Shown: positions 44,612 to 52,790 of the stretch, in pieces
How positions within the stretch are numbered: the first letter of the stretch is position 1
Layout of the letters: every line of letters starts with the position of its first letter
Source of the DNA: DATAMF01 sp036260665
GTDB taxonomy: Bacteria > Chloroflexota > Anaerolineae > Aggregatilineales > Aggregatilineaceae
DNA length: 62,815 nucleotides
Direction: 5' to 3'
Assembly: GCA_036260665.1 (NCBI GenBank)
Contig: DATAMF010000240.1
Span: forward strand, 1-62,815
Notes under the pieces: model-generated
Databases searched by the model: none
What the model was told of the DNA's origin: nothing
The model's input: only the letters and a program-made list of their open reading frames with translations
Translations under genes and position numbers: made by a program

Positions 44612-45085
44612 ATGGCAGATGAAACGTTCTTGACGGCAGATGGTGCAGCGGAACTACGCGCTGAACTTGAGCACCTCTTAAAAGTCAAGCGACCAGAACT
44701 GGCTTATCGCTTAAAAGAGGCGATTAGCATGGGGGATCTATCGGAAAACGCAGATTATCATGACGCGAAAGAGCAGCAGGCGTTTCTAGAAGGCCGGATC
44801 CAATACCTGGAAAGTATCTTACGAAACGCAAAGGTGATCGAAGAGTCGGGCAGCAAAGCTCCGCAGGAGATCAAAGTCGGGACGACGGTCACGATCAAGG
44901 CCGAGGGCGAAGAGCCGGAAACATACCGGATTGTGGGCGCGGCAGAAGCAGACCCGCGAAATGGAAAAGTTTCGTACGAGAGTCCAATCGGCGCGGCATT
45001 GATGGGACACCGCAAGGGCGATACCGTGCGGGTCGAAACACCTGGGGGAGAATGGGTTGTCAAGATTGTCAGCATTACCCGCTGA
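44612..45085 (+). CDS. greA: Transcription elongation factor GreA
   Basis: 157 residues, full length. Rescues backtracked RNA polymerase by stimulating transcript cleavage. N-terminal coiled coil with the tip acidic pair in GDLSENADYHDAKEQQ; C-terminal FKBP-like domain (YRIVGAAEADPRNGKVSYESPIGAALMGHRKGDTV). Probably co-transcribed with the dGTPase gene, and ends at a terminator. Confidence 0.97.
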   Translation: MADETFLTADGAAELRAELEHLLKVKRPELAYRLKEAISMGDLSENADYHDAKEQQAFLEGRIQYLESILRNAKVIEESGSKAPQEIKVGTTVTIKAEGEEPETYRIVGAAEADPRNGKVSYESPIGAALMGHRKGDTVRVETPGGEWVVKIVSITR

Positions 45086-45110
45086 TCGGATGGTTGCGCG
45101 TGTATAAAGA

Positions 45111-45143
45111 AAGGAACCTGCTCATGACAGGTTCCTTTGTTAT
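45111..45143. terminator. Terminator between greA and the membrane-protein gene
   Basis: AAGGAACCTG (45111-45120), loop, CAGGTTCCTT (45128-45137), T-rich tail. Serves convergent genes on both strands. Confidence 0.9.
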
Positions 45144-45146
45144 TGG

Positions 45147-46307
45147 CTAGTAGTTCAGCAGTTCAGCCGTGTCGCCAAATGCAGCGGACTGCGGTTTGCC
45201 AGCGTCGCCACTCCCCGCCGGACCTTCTTTGGGCCATGCTGCGATTTCGACGGTGAGCCGCTCCAGGAAACTCTTAGGCGGCAGTGAGCCTTCGCCGTAT
45301 TGGAGATCGACGATGCGAACGCGGACGCGCAAGGTCTGGGTTTCGAGAATAGTCACGCCGCCCGCCGTCGCCAGAACCGCTTCGCCCTTGGGCGCAAGTT
45401 TGGTGCGCAGCGCCTGATCGTTAAAGGCGTGTTCGGTCATCAGGACTTTGGTGACGGTGCGAATGTCGTTTTTGTCGAACAGCCAGACTTCCGTTGCGGT
45501 GACTTTCTTGGGATCGCCAACGCCGATAGTTTCGGAAATGCCGGAGCCGCATTCGCCCAAAAATTCGCCAGATGGGGTTTCGATGCTGAACGAGTCGTCG
45601 TACAGATCGTCGCCGAAGATGTAGGTGGACATATACTGGCTGACCGGAGGCGTTTCACCCACGGCTACAAAGTCAGTCTTCTGATCGGCAACGGCACGCT
45701 GGGCTGCCTGACGCGCGGCATGGGTGCCGGAGCCAACGCCGGAAGTCGCCGCCACACGCGCCGCGCCCGCTCCTTTGGACCATTTACCGATAGGAACGGC
45801 CCAATAGAACGTGAAGATAAAGGCCAAAATGAAGCCAATGATCAGCGTACCGCCGATACAGGTTAAGGGGCCTAAGATGTTGCTCAGAGTACTGGGTTCG
45901 TACTCTTTGGCATTATCCTCGGCTTCCTTTTGAAGCGTCGAGTCGGAGGCAACAACTTGACGCAGGGTGGTAAGCTGCGTGACGAGAGTGGTGTCGTTGG
46001 GATTGTCGGTGATCAATTGATCAATATCGGCGATGGTGATGCCCCCCTCACGAACCCGATCTTTGGCCCAGGTGGTGTTCTGAGCAGGATTTTCGGACAG
46101 CCGAGTCGCGGTCATTTTGATCCACTCATCTTGATGACCTTCGGCTAGCTGCGCTGGCGAGCCATCGTAGAATTTGACATTCTGATAGCCCCAGAACAGG
46201 CCGATCAATACGCCCAATAAAACCAATCCCAAGCGGAACAGCGAGGGTGACAGGGAATTAATAACGGGGCGAGCCATGATTTTAAACTGTGCGACAAGGC
46301 GTCCCAT
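45147..46307 (-). CDS. Membrane protein of unknown function
   Basis: 386 residues, ATG with AAAGG upstream. First membrane helix at about 24-42 (LFRLGLVLLGVLIGLFWGY), an extracytoplasmic helical segment of about 100 residues, a second helix pair region near 145-170 (GGTLIIGFILAFIFTFYW), then a soluble C-terminal part with a beta-rich domain (QYMSTYIFGDDLYDDSFSIE, KVTATEVWLFDKNDIRTVTK). The cytoplasmic domain reads like a signalling or FHA-like fold but I cannot name it. Monocistronic, convergent to greA. Confidence 0.7.
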   Translation of the reverse strand: MGRLVAQFKIMARPVINSLSPSLFRLGLVLLGVLIGLFWGYQNVKFYDGSPAQLAEGHQDEWIKMTATRLSENPAQNTTWAKDRVREGGITIADIDQLITDNPNDTTLVTQLTTLRQVVASDSTLQKEAEDNAKEYEPSTLSNILGPLTCIGGTLIIGFILAFIFTFYWAVPIGKWSKGAGAARVAATSGVGSGTHAARQAAQRAVADQKTDFVAVGETPPVSQYMSTYIFGDDLYDDSFSIETPSGEFLGECGSGISETIGVGDPKKVTATEVWLFDKNDIRTVTKVLMTEHAFNDQALRTKLAPKGEAVLATAGGVTILETQTLRVRVRIVDLQYGEGSLPPKSFLERLTVEIAAWPKEGPAGSGDAGKPQSAAFGDTAELLNY

Positions 46308-46423
46308 GAGGTCTAGCCTTTCTCTTCAAGTAGCAGTTGAGTTGCATTATGATAAATCTGAAAGCATTGTACATGAACACGCAGGGTTACACAAATAGGA
46401 CAAGGGGGTGAGGATGGGGTAGA

Positions 46424-46990
46424 ATGCAAAAGATGACCACACGAAAACGCAGCCAGTTTATTGTACGCGAGCTGAGTTCGGAAAAAGAACTCCAATTATG
46501 CCTGGAACTCGACCACAGCTACGAGTCGGATTATGTCTGGCAGATGGACGAACGCGAAGAGGGCGAGGATGTTACGATCCGGTTTCGGACGGTGCGCCTG
46601 CCGCGCGCAATGCAGGTCACATATCCCCGCGACAGCCAGGAATTAGCACTGGCCTGGAAGCAGCGGGATTGTTTTTTGGTGGCGACGGTGGATGTGGATA
46701 ACCTAATATTAGGGTATATCCAGATGCGAGTTCATGGGAACCAGGGCTGGGTTGCCGATTTGGTGGTGGGGCAGCCGTTTCGCCGCCGCCGAATTGGCAG
46801 CGCCCTGCTGGATCAGGGGATTCGCTGGGCGCGGCTGCACCAGCTTCAGCGGATCAGCATCGAGATGCAAACGAAGAATTATCCGGCAATTTCTTTTGCC
46901 AAAAAGCAAGGGTTTGTCTTTTGCGGATATAACGATCACCACTACAGCAACCAGGATATTGCTCTGTTTTTCAGTAAAAGCGTTCAGTAA
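46424..46990 (+). CDS. GNAT-family N-acetyltransferase
   Basis: 188 residues. Acetyl-CoA pyrophosphate loop in VVGQPFRRRRIGSALLDQGIRWA; preceding strand WVADLVV; following NYPAISFAKKQGFVFCGYND. The substrate could be a small molecule or a protein N-terminus. Starts at ATG 46424 (GGATGGGGTAG upstream). The 7TM-GAF gene follows after 25 bases. Confidence 0.9.
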   Translation: MQKMTTRKRSQFIVRELSSEKELQLCLELDHSYESDYVWQMDEREEGEDVTIRFRTVRLPRAMQVTYPRDSQELALAWKQRDCFLVATVDVDNLILGYIQMRVHGNQGWVADLVVGQPFRRRRIGSALLDQGIRWARLHQLQRISIEMQTKNYPAISFAKKQGFVFCGYNDHHYSNQDIALFFSKSVQ

Positions 46991-47015
46991 AAACGTTCAA
47001 TAAAAGCGTGTAACT

Positions 47016-48947
47016 ATGATCGACGCGGACCTCGCTCTGACTATCCTAGAACTCCTAAACGAGACGCTCACGGCTACCATTGTCATTGTCGCTGTATCGA
47101 TTCTGCTTTATAACCTGACGCGCCGGACGAAGGATCGGGTGACGCGGGCTTCGGCGGTTGTGCTGGCCTGCGTGATTGTGGCGTATCTGACTGAAGTATT
47201 TTTGGCGCTGGAACCGAATGAAGATTATTACGCGGTGTGGCTCCGCTTTCAGTGGATTGGGATCGCGTTTGTGCCTGCCGCTCTGTTCCACCTATCCGAT
47301 GCCCTTCTCGCCACGACAGGACGCCCATCACGCGGGCGACGAACAAAGGTAGTCCGGATCAATTACATGATTAGCGCCGTGTTTACCCTGCTGGCTTTGT
47401 TCACCAACACGGTGATCAGTGGACCAGAAAAGGGGATACTGCCCCAAATGCGTCCGGGAGCGGCGTTTCCGGTGTATCTGGCGTATCTCATCACCAACGG
47501 CTCGATAGCCACCATTAATGTGATTCGCGCGCGCCGCCGCTGCCTGACGCTGTATACGCGCCGCCGGATGACCTATCTGTTAGCGGTTTTTTTGACCCCC
47601 GCCTATGGCATTTTCCCGTATTCACTGCTGCTGCCACTGGGACGTGAACCGACTGTTACTCTGTATCTGATTCTGAATCTGGCGAATCTGATCGTCATGC
47701 TGATGGTGATTTTTATGGCTTATCCGCTGTCATTTTTTGGCACCGAACAGCCGGATCGGGTGATCAAAGCCAGATTATTGGAGATGATGCTGCGCGGGCC
47801 GCTTACTGGGGGCGTAGTGCTGACGGTGATTATCTTTGTTCCACGTGTGACAAATGTACTGGGATTGGATGGCGAAGCGCTGATGCCCTTTGTGGCCGTC
47901 ACGCTGCTGCTGATTCTGCAATGGAGCATCACTACTGTGCTGCCGGTGCTGGAACGCTGGCTGGTTTACACCACCGATCAACAGCGCGCACAGTGGATTC
48001 AACGCTTAAGTGAACGACTGCTGACCGAGGCTGACGCCGCGCAACTGCTTGAGTCGATCCTGGCAGCGATCTGCGATCAAATGCGCGTGCCGACGGCGTT
48101 TGTGGCGCGGATGGGCACGGATGGCGCGAGTCTGGTGCAGATTGTCGGTTCGTTGGTCCCTTCGCTCGAAGCCTTAACCGCGCCCGAACTGAGTACGCTG
48201 GGCGGAACCGGCGAGGAAACAGATAATAAAATCAGACAGGTGGGCGATATTTTTATCTGGCATTCGTACTGGTTGGTTCCGCTGCGCTCAACGCGCGGAA
48301 ACGGCGAAAGTTCAGCGAACATGATCGGTATTCTGGGGGTCTGGGCACGCGCCCCGGAACCCAATCTGGACGAGGAAGAGAGCGAACGATTCCATGCGCT
48401 GACGGCGCAGGCCTGCCAAGTGTTGGAAGATGTGCAACAGCAGGCCCAGGTTTTTCTCGTGCTGGAAGGGCTGGCCTCACAGATGGATCGGATGCAGCAA
48501 CTGCGGGGTATCTCACGCTATGGGCATGTAGCGGCGCTGCCGGAACCCAGCGCTAATGTCACCACCAATCCGAACTTTACCGAGTTTGTGAAAGACGCCC
48601 TACGGGATTATTGGGGTGGGCCAAAGCTGACAGACAGCGAACTGCTGAAACTGAACATTGTGTGGCGTGAGATGGAAGAGGCATCGGATCAGAATCCGGT
48701 GCGCGTGCTACGAACCGTGCTGGCACAAGCAATTGAAAACCTGAAGCCCCAGGGACAGCGCAGCCTGACCACATCGGAATGGATTTTGTATAATATTCTT
48801 GAAATGCGTTTTTTGCAGGGGCGAAAAGTGCACGATGTGGCGCTGCGGCTCGCGATGAGCGAGTCGGATTTGTACCGTAAACAACGGGTGGCGATTGAAG
48901 AGGTGGCGCGGCAGATTGAGGAAATGGAACACAAAAGCCAACCCTAG
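47016..48947 (+). CDS. 7TM receptor-GAF-like-HTH protein, no kinase domain
   Basis: 643 residues. About eight hydrophobic segments in residues 15-325 in the style of histidine-kinase N-terminal 7TM domains, then a GAF-like domain (SERLLTEADAAQLLESILAAICDQMRVPTAFVARM to HALTAQACQVLEDV) and a helical C-terminus with an HTH-like motif (LQGRKVHDVALRLAMSESDLYRKQRVAIEEVARQ). HisKA and HATPase are missing. It would let an outside signal reach a DNA-binding tail directly. Follows the GNAT gene by 25 bases. Confidence 0.75.
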   Translation: MIDADLALTILELLNETLTATIVIVAVSILLYNLTRRTKDRVTRASAVVLACVIVAYLTEVFLALEPNEDYYAVWLRFQWIGIAFVPAALFHLSDALLATTGRPSRGRRTKVVRINYMISAVFTLLALFTNTVISGPEKGILPQMRPGAAFPVYLAYLITNGSIATINVIRARRRCLTLYTRRRMTYLLAVFLTPAYGIFPYSLLLPLGREPTVTLYLILNLANLIVMLMVIFMAYPLSFFGTEQPDRVIKARLLEMMLRGPLTGGVVLTVIIFVPRVTNVLGLDGEALMPFVAVTLLLILQWSITTVLPVLERWLVYTTDQQRAQWIQRLSERLLTEADAAQLLESILAAICDQMRVPTAFVARMGTDGASLVQIVGSLVPSLEALTAPELSTLGGTGEETDNKIRQVGDIFIWHSYWLVPLRSTRGNGESSANMIGILGVWARAPEPNLDEEESERFHALTAQACQVLEDVQQQAQVFLVLEGLASQMDRMQQLRGISRYGHVAALPEPSANVTTNPNFTEFVKDALRDYWGGPKLTDSELLKLNIVWREMEEASDQNPVRVLRTVLAQAIENLKPQGQRSLTTSEWILYNILEMRFLQGRKVHDVALRLAMSESDLYRKQRVAIEEVARQIEEMEHKSQP

Positions 48948-48951
48948 CGGT

Positions 48952-48980
48952 TTGACAAGCTTTTTCAGGGTTTCTATAAT
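48952..48980 (+). promoter_or_regulatory. Perfect sigma-70-type promoter of the S1-protein gene
   Basis: TTGACA (48952-48957), 17-base spacer, TATAAT (48975-48980), all consensus. It lies 62 bases before the start at 49043, just after the stop of the 7TM-GAF gene. Confidence 0.88.
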
Positions 48981-49042
48981 GGCCTCGTTGCTGGAAGGAA
49001 AGAGCAGATATCGGTCGTTAGGTATGAGGTTGAGGAAGGTAA

Positions 49043-49285
49043 ATGCGTATGAGTTCAGAGGTTCAGCAGTATAGCTCCTCTCCGCCCCTTCCCCCAGATG
49101 AGGGTTACTGGGAAGCCCTTTTACAGGAAGGCGAAATCGATGCTGAGGGGGGGGGGCACCTCGGCAAAAAGATCCATTTTGGGACGGTTTTGAATTTGAT
49201 CAACCCATCCAGGCTAGCCCCTTTGGCGGATCACTGGCCGACTGGGATCAAGTCCAACAAGTTTTTGATTCAGACACCACTGTAG
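49043..49285 (+). pseudogene. 5' part of an S1-domain protein, out of frame after ten G
   Basis: ATG with GAGGAAGGT upstream. The first 35 codons (MRMSSEVQQ...GEIDAE) are acidic and Pro/Ser-rich. At 49147-49156 runs GGGGGGGGGG; reading on in this frame gives a short meaningless tail to 49285. The frame that follows the run one base back continues as APRQKDPFWDGFEFDQPIQ and runs without stop into the S1 domains at 49369-50022. Eleven or eight G would join the two parts into one protein of about 325 residues. Whether the gene is broken, slips or is miscounted cannot be told here. Confidence 0.7.
49147..49156 (+). repeat. G10 homopolymer at a frame break
   Basis: Ten consecutive G inside the S1-protein gene, the point at which the open frame changes from frame 2 to frame 1. 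Homopolymers of this length are known sites of replication slippage, polymerase or ribosome slippage and of sequencing miscounts. Confidence 0.85.
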
Positions 49286-49368
49286 AACTGCGCATCATTG
49301 GTTACAATCGAGGGGGTCTGCTGGTCGAGTGGAATTCGCTGCGGGGGTTTGTACCAGCCAGCCAGCTC

Positions 49369-50022
49369 GTGAATTTTCCAGCAACGGCGGATAACCGCCT
49401 ACGACGGGAGGCCCTGGCCTCGCGCGTGGGAAACAGCGTTAACTTGCGCGTGATCGAACTTGATCGCGTTCAGAACCGGCTCATTCTCTCGGAACGCGCG
49501 GCACAGGTGCAGCCTGGTACGCGCGCGGGAATCCTCAAGACCATCCGGGAAGGCGCTATCTCCAGCGGCCAAGTCACCAATTTGTGCGATTTTGGGGTGT
49601 TTGTTGACCTGGGCGGACTGGAAGGTCTGATTCATATCAGCGAACTGAGTTGGGGGCGGGTCGGACATCCCAAGGATATTTTGTCACGCGGGGATACCAT
49701 CAGCGTATACGTGATGCATGTGGATCAGGATCAAGGGCGGGTGGCGCTGAGTCTCAAACGGCTGCACCCCGATCCCTGGCAGACGGTTGAACAACGCTAC
49801 AAGATCGATCAGGTCGTTGAAGGGGTGATTACCAACGTGGTCGATTTTGGGGCGTTCGCATGCATCGAAGAAGGCCTCGAAGGGTTGATCCACGTCTCCG
49901 AATTAGCCGAAGGGCACTTTTTGCACCCGCGCAATGTGGTACATGAGGGCGACATGGTTAAAGCGCGCATCCTGAATATTGATGGAAACGCGCGCCGCCT
50001 CGGACTCAGCTTACGACGATAG
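49369..50022 (+). CDS. S1 RNA-binding-domain protein, main part
   Basis: 217 residues from GTG 49369; the open frame reaches back to the G10 run and carries an extra partial S1 domain there (VELRIIGYNRGGLLVEWNSL, then GFVPASQLV). Two further, complete S1 domains follow: QVTNLCDFGVFVDLGGLEGLIHISEL with the tail VALSLKRLHPDP, and GVITNVVDFGAFACIEEGLEGLIHVSEL with the tail LGLSLRR. Homologous to ribosomal protein S1-like translation factors; binds single-stranded RNA. The real start is probably 49043, across the frame break. Convergent to aspA. Confidence 0.88.
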   Translation: MNFPATADNRLRREALASRVGNSVNLRVIELDRVQNRLILSERAAQVQPGTRAGILKTIREGAISSGQVTNLCDFGVFVDLGGLEGLIHISELSWGRVGHPKDILSRGDTISVYVMHVDQDQGRVALSLKRLHPDPWQTVEQRYKIDQVVEGVITNVVDFGAFACIEEGLEGLIHVSELAEGHFLHPRNVVHEGDMVKARILNIDGNARRLGLSLRR

Positions 50023-50028
50023 TAGAAC

Positions 50029-50068
50029 AATCAAGCCCCGACCGACGCGCCTGGGCTTGATTCTTTTA
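50029..50068. terminator. Terminator between the S1 and aspartase genes
   Basis: AATCAAGCCC (50029-50038) pairs with GGGCTTGATT (50053-50062), then CTTTT. Works for both convergent genes. Confidence 0.85.
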
Positions 50069-51931
50069 CTTCGATATGGTCCAGTGGGGGTGGGTCATAT
50101 TTTCGGGCTTCAGAATATCGTCTAACTGATCCTGGGTGAGCAGTTCATGTTCGAGCACGAGTTCATACACCCCACGTCCTGTTTCGATGGCTTCGGTGGC
50201 GATCATGGTCGCATTTTCGTAGCCAATATATGGATTAAGCGCCGTCACCACGCCGATTGAATTTTCAACCATGCGGCGGAGATATTCCCGGTTAGCCGTA
50301 ATGCCTTGAACACAGCGCGTAATGTATACCTGACAAGCATTACGCAGGTGCATCAGGCTGTTGAAAAGCGCATACGCGATCACCGGCTCCATGACATTAA
50401 GCTGCAACTGCCCGGCCTGGGCTGCCATCGTCACGGTTACATCATTGCCCATCACTTCAAAGGCAACCTGATTCACCACTTCGGGGATCACCGGATTCAC
50501 TTTGCCGGGCATGATCGAGGAGCCGGGTTGCACAGCGGGAAGATTGATCTCAAAAAGCCCCGCACGCGGACCGGACGAGAGCAGGCGCAGATCGTTGGCG
50601 GACTTGGACAGCTTGACCGCAATACGTTTGAGCACACCCGATACCTGGACAAAAACACCGGTGTCCTGGGTTGCTTCGATCAGATTGGGCGACGTTACAA
50701 ATTCAATCCCAGTGAGTTGGCGGAGATAACGGCATACCAACCCGGCATATTCGGGATGCGCGTTGATCCCGGTGCCAATGGCCGTTGCGCCCATGTTGAT
50801 TTCCAGGATCAGGCGGGCCGCTTCGCGCAGGCGCTGAATATCTTCGTCGGTCATGACGGCATAGGTGCTAAATTCCTGACCGAGAGTCATGGGCACTGCA
50901 TCCTGGAGTTGGGTACGACCCATTTTGATGACATCACTAAACTCGTTGGCCTTGACATTGAAAGCATCGCGCAGTTCGGCCATCACATTTAACAACTGGG
51001 TGATCGCCAAATGCAAGGCGAGTTTGAGCGCCGTTGGATACACATCGTTGGTGCTTTGCGACAGATTGACGTGATTGAGCGGGTGAATTATGTTGTATTC
51101 ACCCCGCTGGCGGCCCATGAGTTCCAGGGCGCGGTTGGCGATCACCTCATTAGCATTCATATTCGTTGATGTGCCCGCGCCGCCTTGAATCACATCGACC
51201 ACAAACTGATCATTCCATGTGCCCTGGCGAACCTCTTCGCAAGCCAGAATGATGGATTTGGCGACCTCCGGCTCTAACAAGCGCAAATCGCGGTTCGCCA
51301 TCGCAGCGGCCTGCTTGACACAGCCGAGGGCCTCGATTAAAAAAGGATATTTGCTGATCGGCATATCCGAGATTGGGAAGTTTTCAACCGCGCGCACGGT
51401 CTGGATGCCATAGTAATACTCGTCGGGAATTTCGCGCTCGCCCAGCAAATCATGTTCCACCCGATAACGGCCTGATTGTGGGCGGGCAGGTTTGCCGGTC
51501 AATTGGGCGCGAGTGTGATCCAGGCGTTCACCCAGACTTTGGGCCGCGACTAAAACAAGCTGCTGATAGACATCAGGATATTCCTTGTAAAGTTTATCAA
51601 TGGCCGATTTCGGCAGCCGCGCCACGCGGGCGGGGGTATTCGCATAGGCGGACGCCACGTGGGTTTGACTCCCTAACAGCAGCCGCTCACCTAACATGGC
51701 TCCGGCAGTGAGTGTGGTTAGAGTAAAGGGACGCTGACCGATGCCGTGAGTAATGATCACTTCACCGCTCAGAATAATCATGAGGGAATCGCGCGGGCCA
51801 CGTTCGTGAAACAAATATTGGTGGGGTCGGTAATTCACTACTTCCACTAAAGATGCAATGACTGCCAGCGTGTCATCATCCAGGTTTCGAAAAGGTCGAG
51901 TCTGGCGCAGCATGATGATGATGTATTCCAT
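50066..51931 (-). CDS. aspA: Aspartate ammonia-lyase with N-terminal cyclic-nucleotide-binding-type domain
   Basis: 621 residues, against about 470 for ordinary aspartase. Residues 1 to about 130 are a Crp-type cNMP-binding domain: FRNLDDDTLAVIASLVEVVNYRPHQYLFHERGPRDSLMIILSGEVII, then GAMLGERLLL; the cassette Arg that binds the phosphate in Crp is not conserved (SQTHVASA), so cAMP binding is doubtful. The rest is aspartase: DLLGEREIPDEYYYGIQTVRA, QGGAGTSTNMNANEV, HPLNHVNLSQSTNDVYPT and the signature GSSIMPGKVNP. It deaminates aspartate to fumarate and ammonia, probably under allosteric control by the extra domain. The start has GGAGGGG four bases upstream. Confidence 0.9.
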   Translation of the reverse strand: MEYIIIMLRQTRPFRNLDDDTLAVIASLVEVVNYRPHQYLFHERGPRDSLMIILSGEVIITHGIGQRPFTLTTLTAGAMLGERLLLGSQTHVASAYANTPARVARLPKSAIDKLYKEYPDVYQQLVLVAAQSLGERLDHTRAQLTGKPARPQSGRYRVEHDLLGEREIPDEYYYGIQTVRAVENFPISDMPISKYPFLIEALGCVKQAAAMANRDLRLLEPEVAKSIILACEEVRQGTWNDQFVVDVIQGGAGTSTNMNANEVIANRALELMGRQRGEYNIIHPLNHVNLSQSTNDVYPTALKLALHLAITQLLNVMAELRDAFNVKANEFSDVIKMGRTQLQDAVPMTLGQEFSTYAVMTDEDIQRLREAARLILEINMGATAIGTGINAHPEYAGLVCRYLRQLTGIEFVTSPNLIEATQDTGVFVQVSGVLKRIAVKLSKSANDLRLLSSGPRAGLFEINLPAVQPGSSIMPGKVNPVIPEVVNQVAFEVMGNDVTVTMAAQAGQLQLNVMEPVIAYALFNSLMHLRNACQVYITRCVQGITANREYLRRMVENSIGVVTALNPYIGYENATMIATEAIETGRGVYELVLEHELLTQDQLDDILKPENMTHPHWTISK

Positions 51932-51990
51932 TACCCCTCCACAGGACGTTGAGACAACCCTCTTATTATACCATTAGCTTGAGAAATTTA

Positions 51991-52006
51991 TCACAATCTA
52001 TTGTGA
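51991..52006. promoter_or_regulatory. Operator-like palindrome between aspA and the ABC genes
   Basis: TCACAA-TCTA-TTGTGA, perfect 6-bp arms, in the divergent region between aspA (start 51931) and the ABC operon (start 52083). TATAAT at 52038-52043 may be the -10 of the ABC operon. The half sites resemble those of Crp/Fnr regulators but in the opposite order (TCACA before TGTGA). Confidence 0.55.
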
Positions 52007-52082
52007 AGATTTCACGAATAAATAGAGGGTACACTGCTATAATCTAACCAGTGACAGTCAAAAATACAATGTGAGTCCTCAT

Positions 52083-52790
52083 ATGAAAACAAACGGGTCC
52101 GCCGGGCTACCGCTGGTCGAGGTACGGAATCTTAGTAAAACGTATAACCACAGCGCTGTGCTGGACGGCGTAAATCTCGACGTTCGCAAGGGCGAATTTC
52201 TGGCGCTGCTGGGCGTGAGCGGGAGTGGGAAAAGCACGCTGCTGAACCTGATCAGCGGGATTGATGATCCAGACAGCGGGCAGGTTATCATTGATGGGAC
52301 AGATGTCACCCGGCTGAACGAAACGCAGCGCACACTGTTCCGGCGGGATCATATCGGGATCGTGTTCCAATTCTTTAATCTGATCCCGACGCTGACCGTA
52401 CTAGAGAATATCACGCTGCCACTCGATCTACGCGGCAAACGGAACGAGGGCCAACAACGGGCGCGGACGCTGCTCGAACGTGTGGGGTTAGCGAAGCGGG
52501 CGGGTGATTATCCTGATAAGCTCAGCGGCGGTGAACAACAGCGAATTGCTATTGCGCGGGCGCTGATCCACGAACCCGCGCTAGTGTTAGCCGACGAACC
52601 GACGGGGAATCTGGATGAGGATACAGGAAAAACGGTGCTGCGGCTGCTGCTTGAACTGACGCGGGAAGCGGGAAAAACGATGGTAATGGCAACGCATAAT
52701 CCAGAAATCGAAACCTATGCGGACCGGGTATGTCGGATACAAGAAGGCAAACTGGTCGTGATGACCCATGAGCATCCTCAACTGATATGA
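52083..52790 (+). CDS. ABC transporter ATP-binding protein (LolD/MacB/AttE type)
   Basis: 235 residues from ATG 52083 (GTG 52071 adds four). Walker A GVSGSGKST, Q-loop FQFFNLIPTLTVLENI, signature LSGGEQQRIAIARAL, Walker B ALVLADEPTGNLD, H-loop ATHN. NLIPTLTVLENI and EPTGNLDEDTG place it in the lipoprotein-export/MacB group, energising the large FtsX-type permease encoded with a 4-base overlap. Confidence 0.95.
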   Translation: MKTNGSAGLPLVEVRNLSKTYNHSAVLDGVNLDVRKGEFLALLGVSGSGKSTLLNLISGIDDPDSGQVIIDGTDVTRLNETQRTLFRRDHIGIVFQFFNLIPTLTVLENITLPLDLRGKRNEGQQRARTLLERVGLAKRAGDYPDKLSGGEQQRIAIARALIHEPALVLADEPTGNLDEDTGKTVLRLLLELTREAGKTMVMATHNPEIETYADRVCRIQEGKLVVMTHEHPQLI

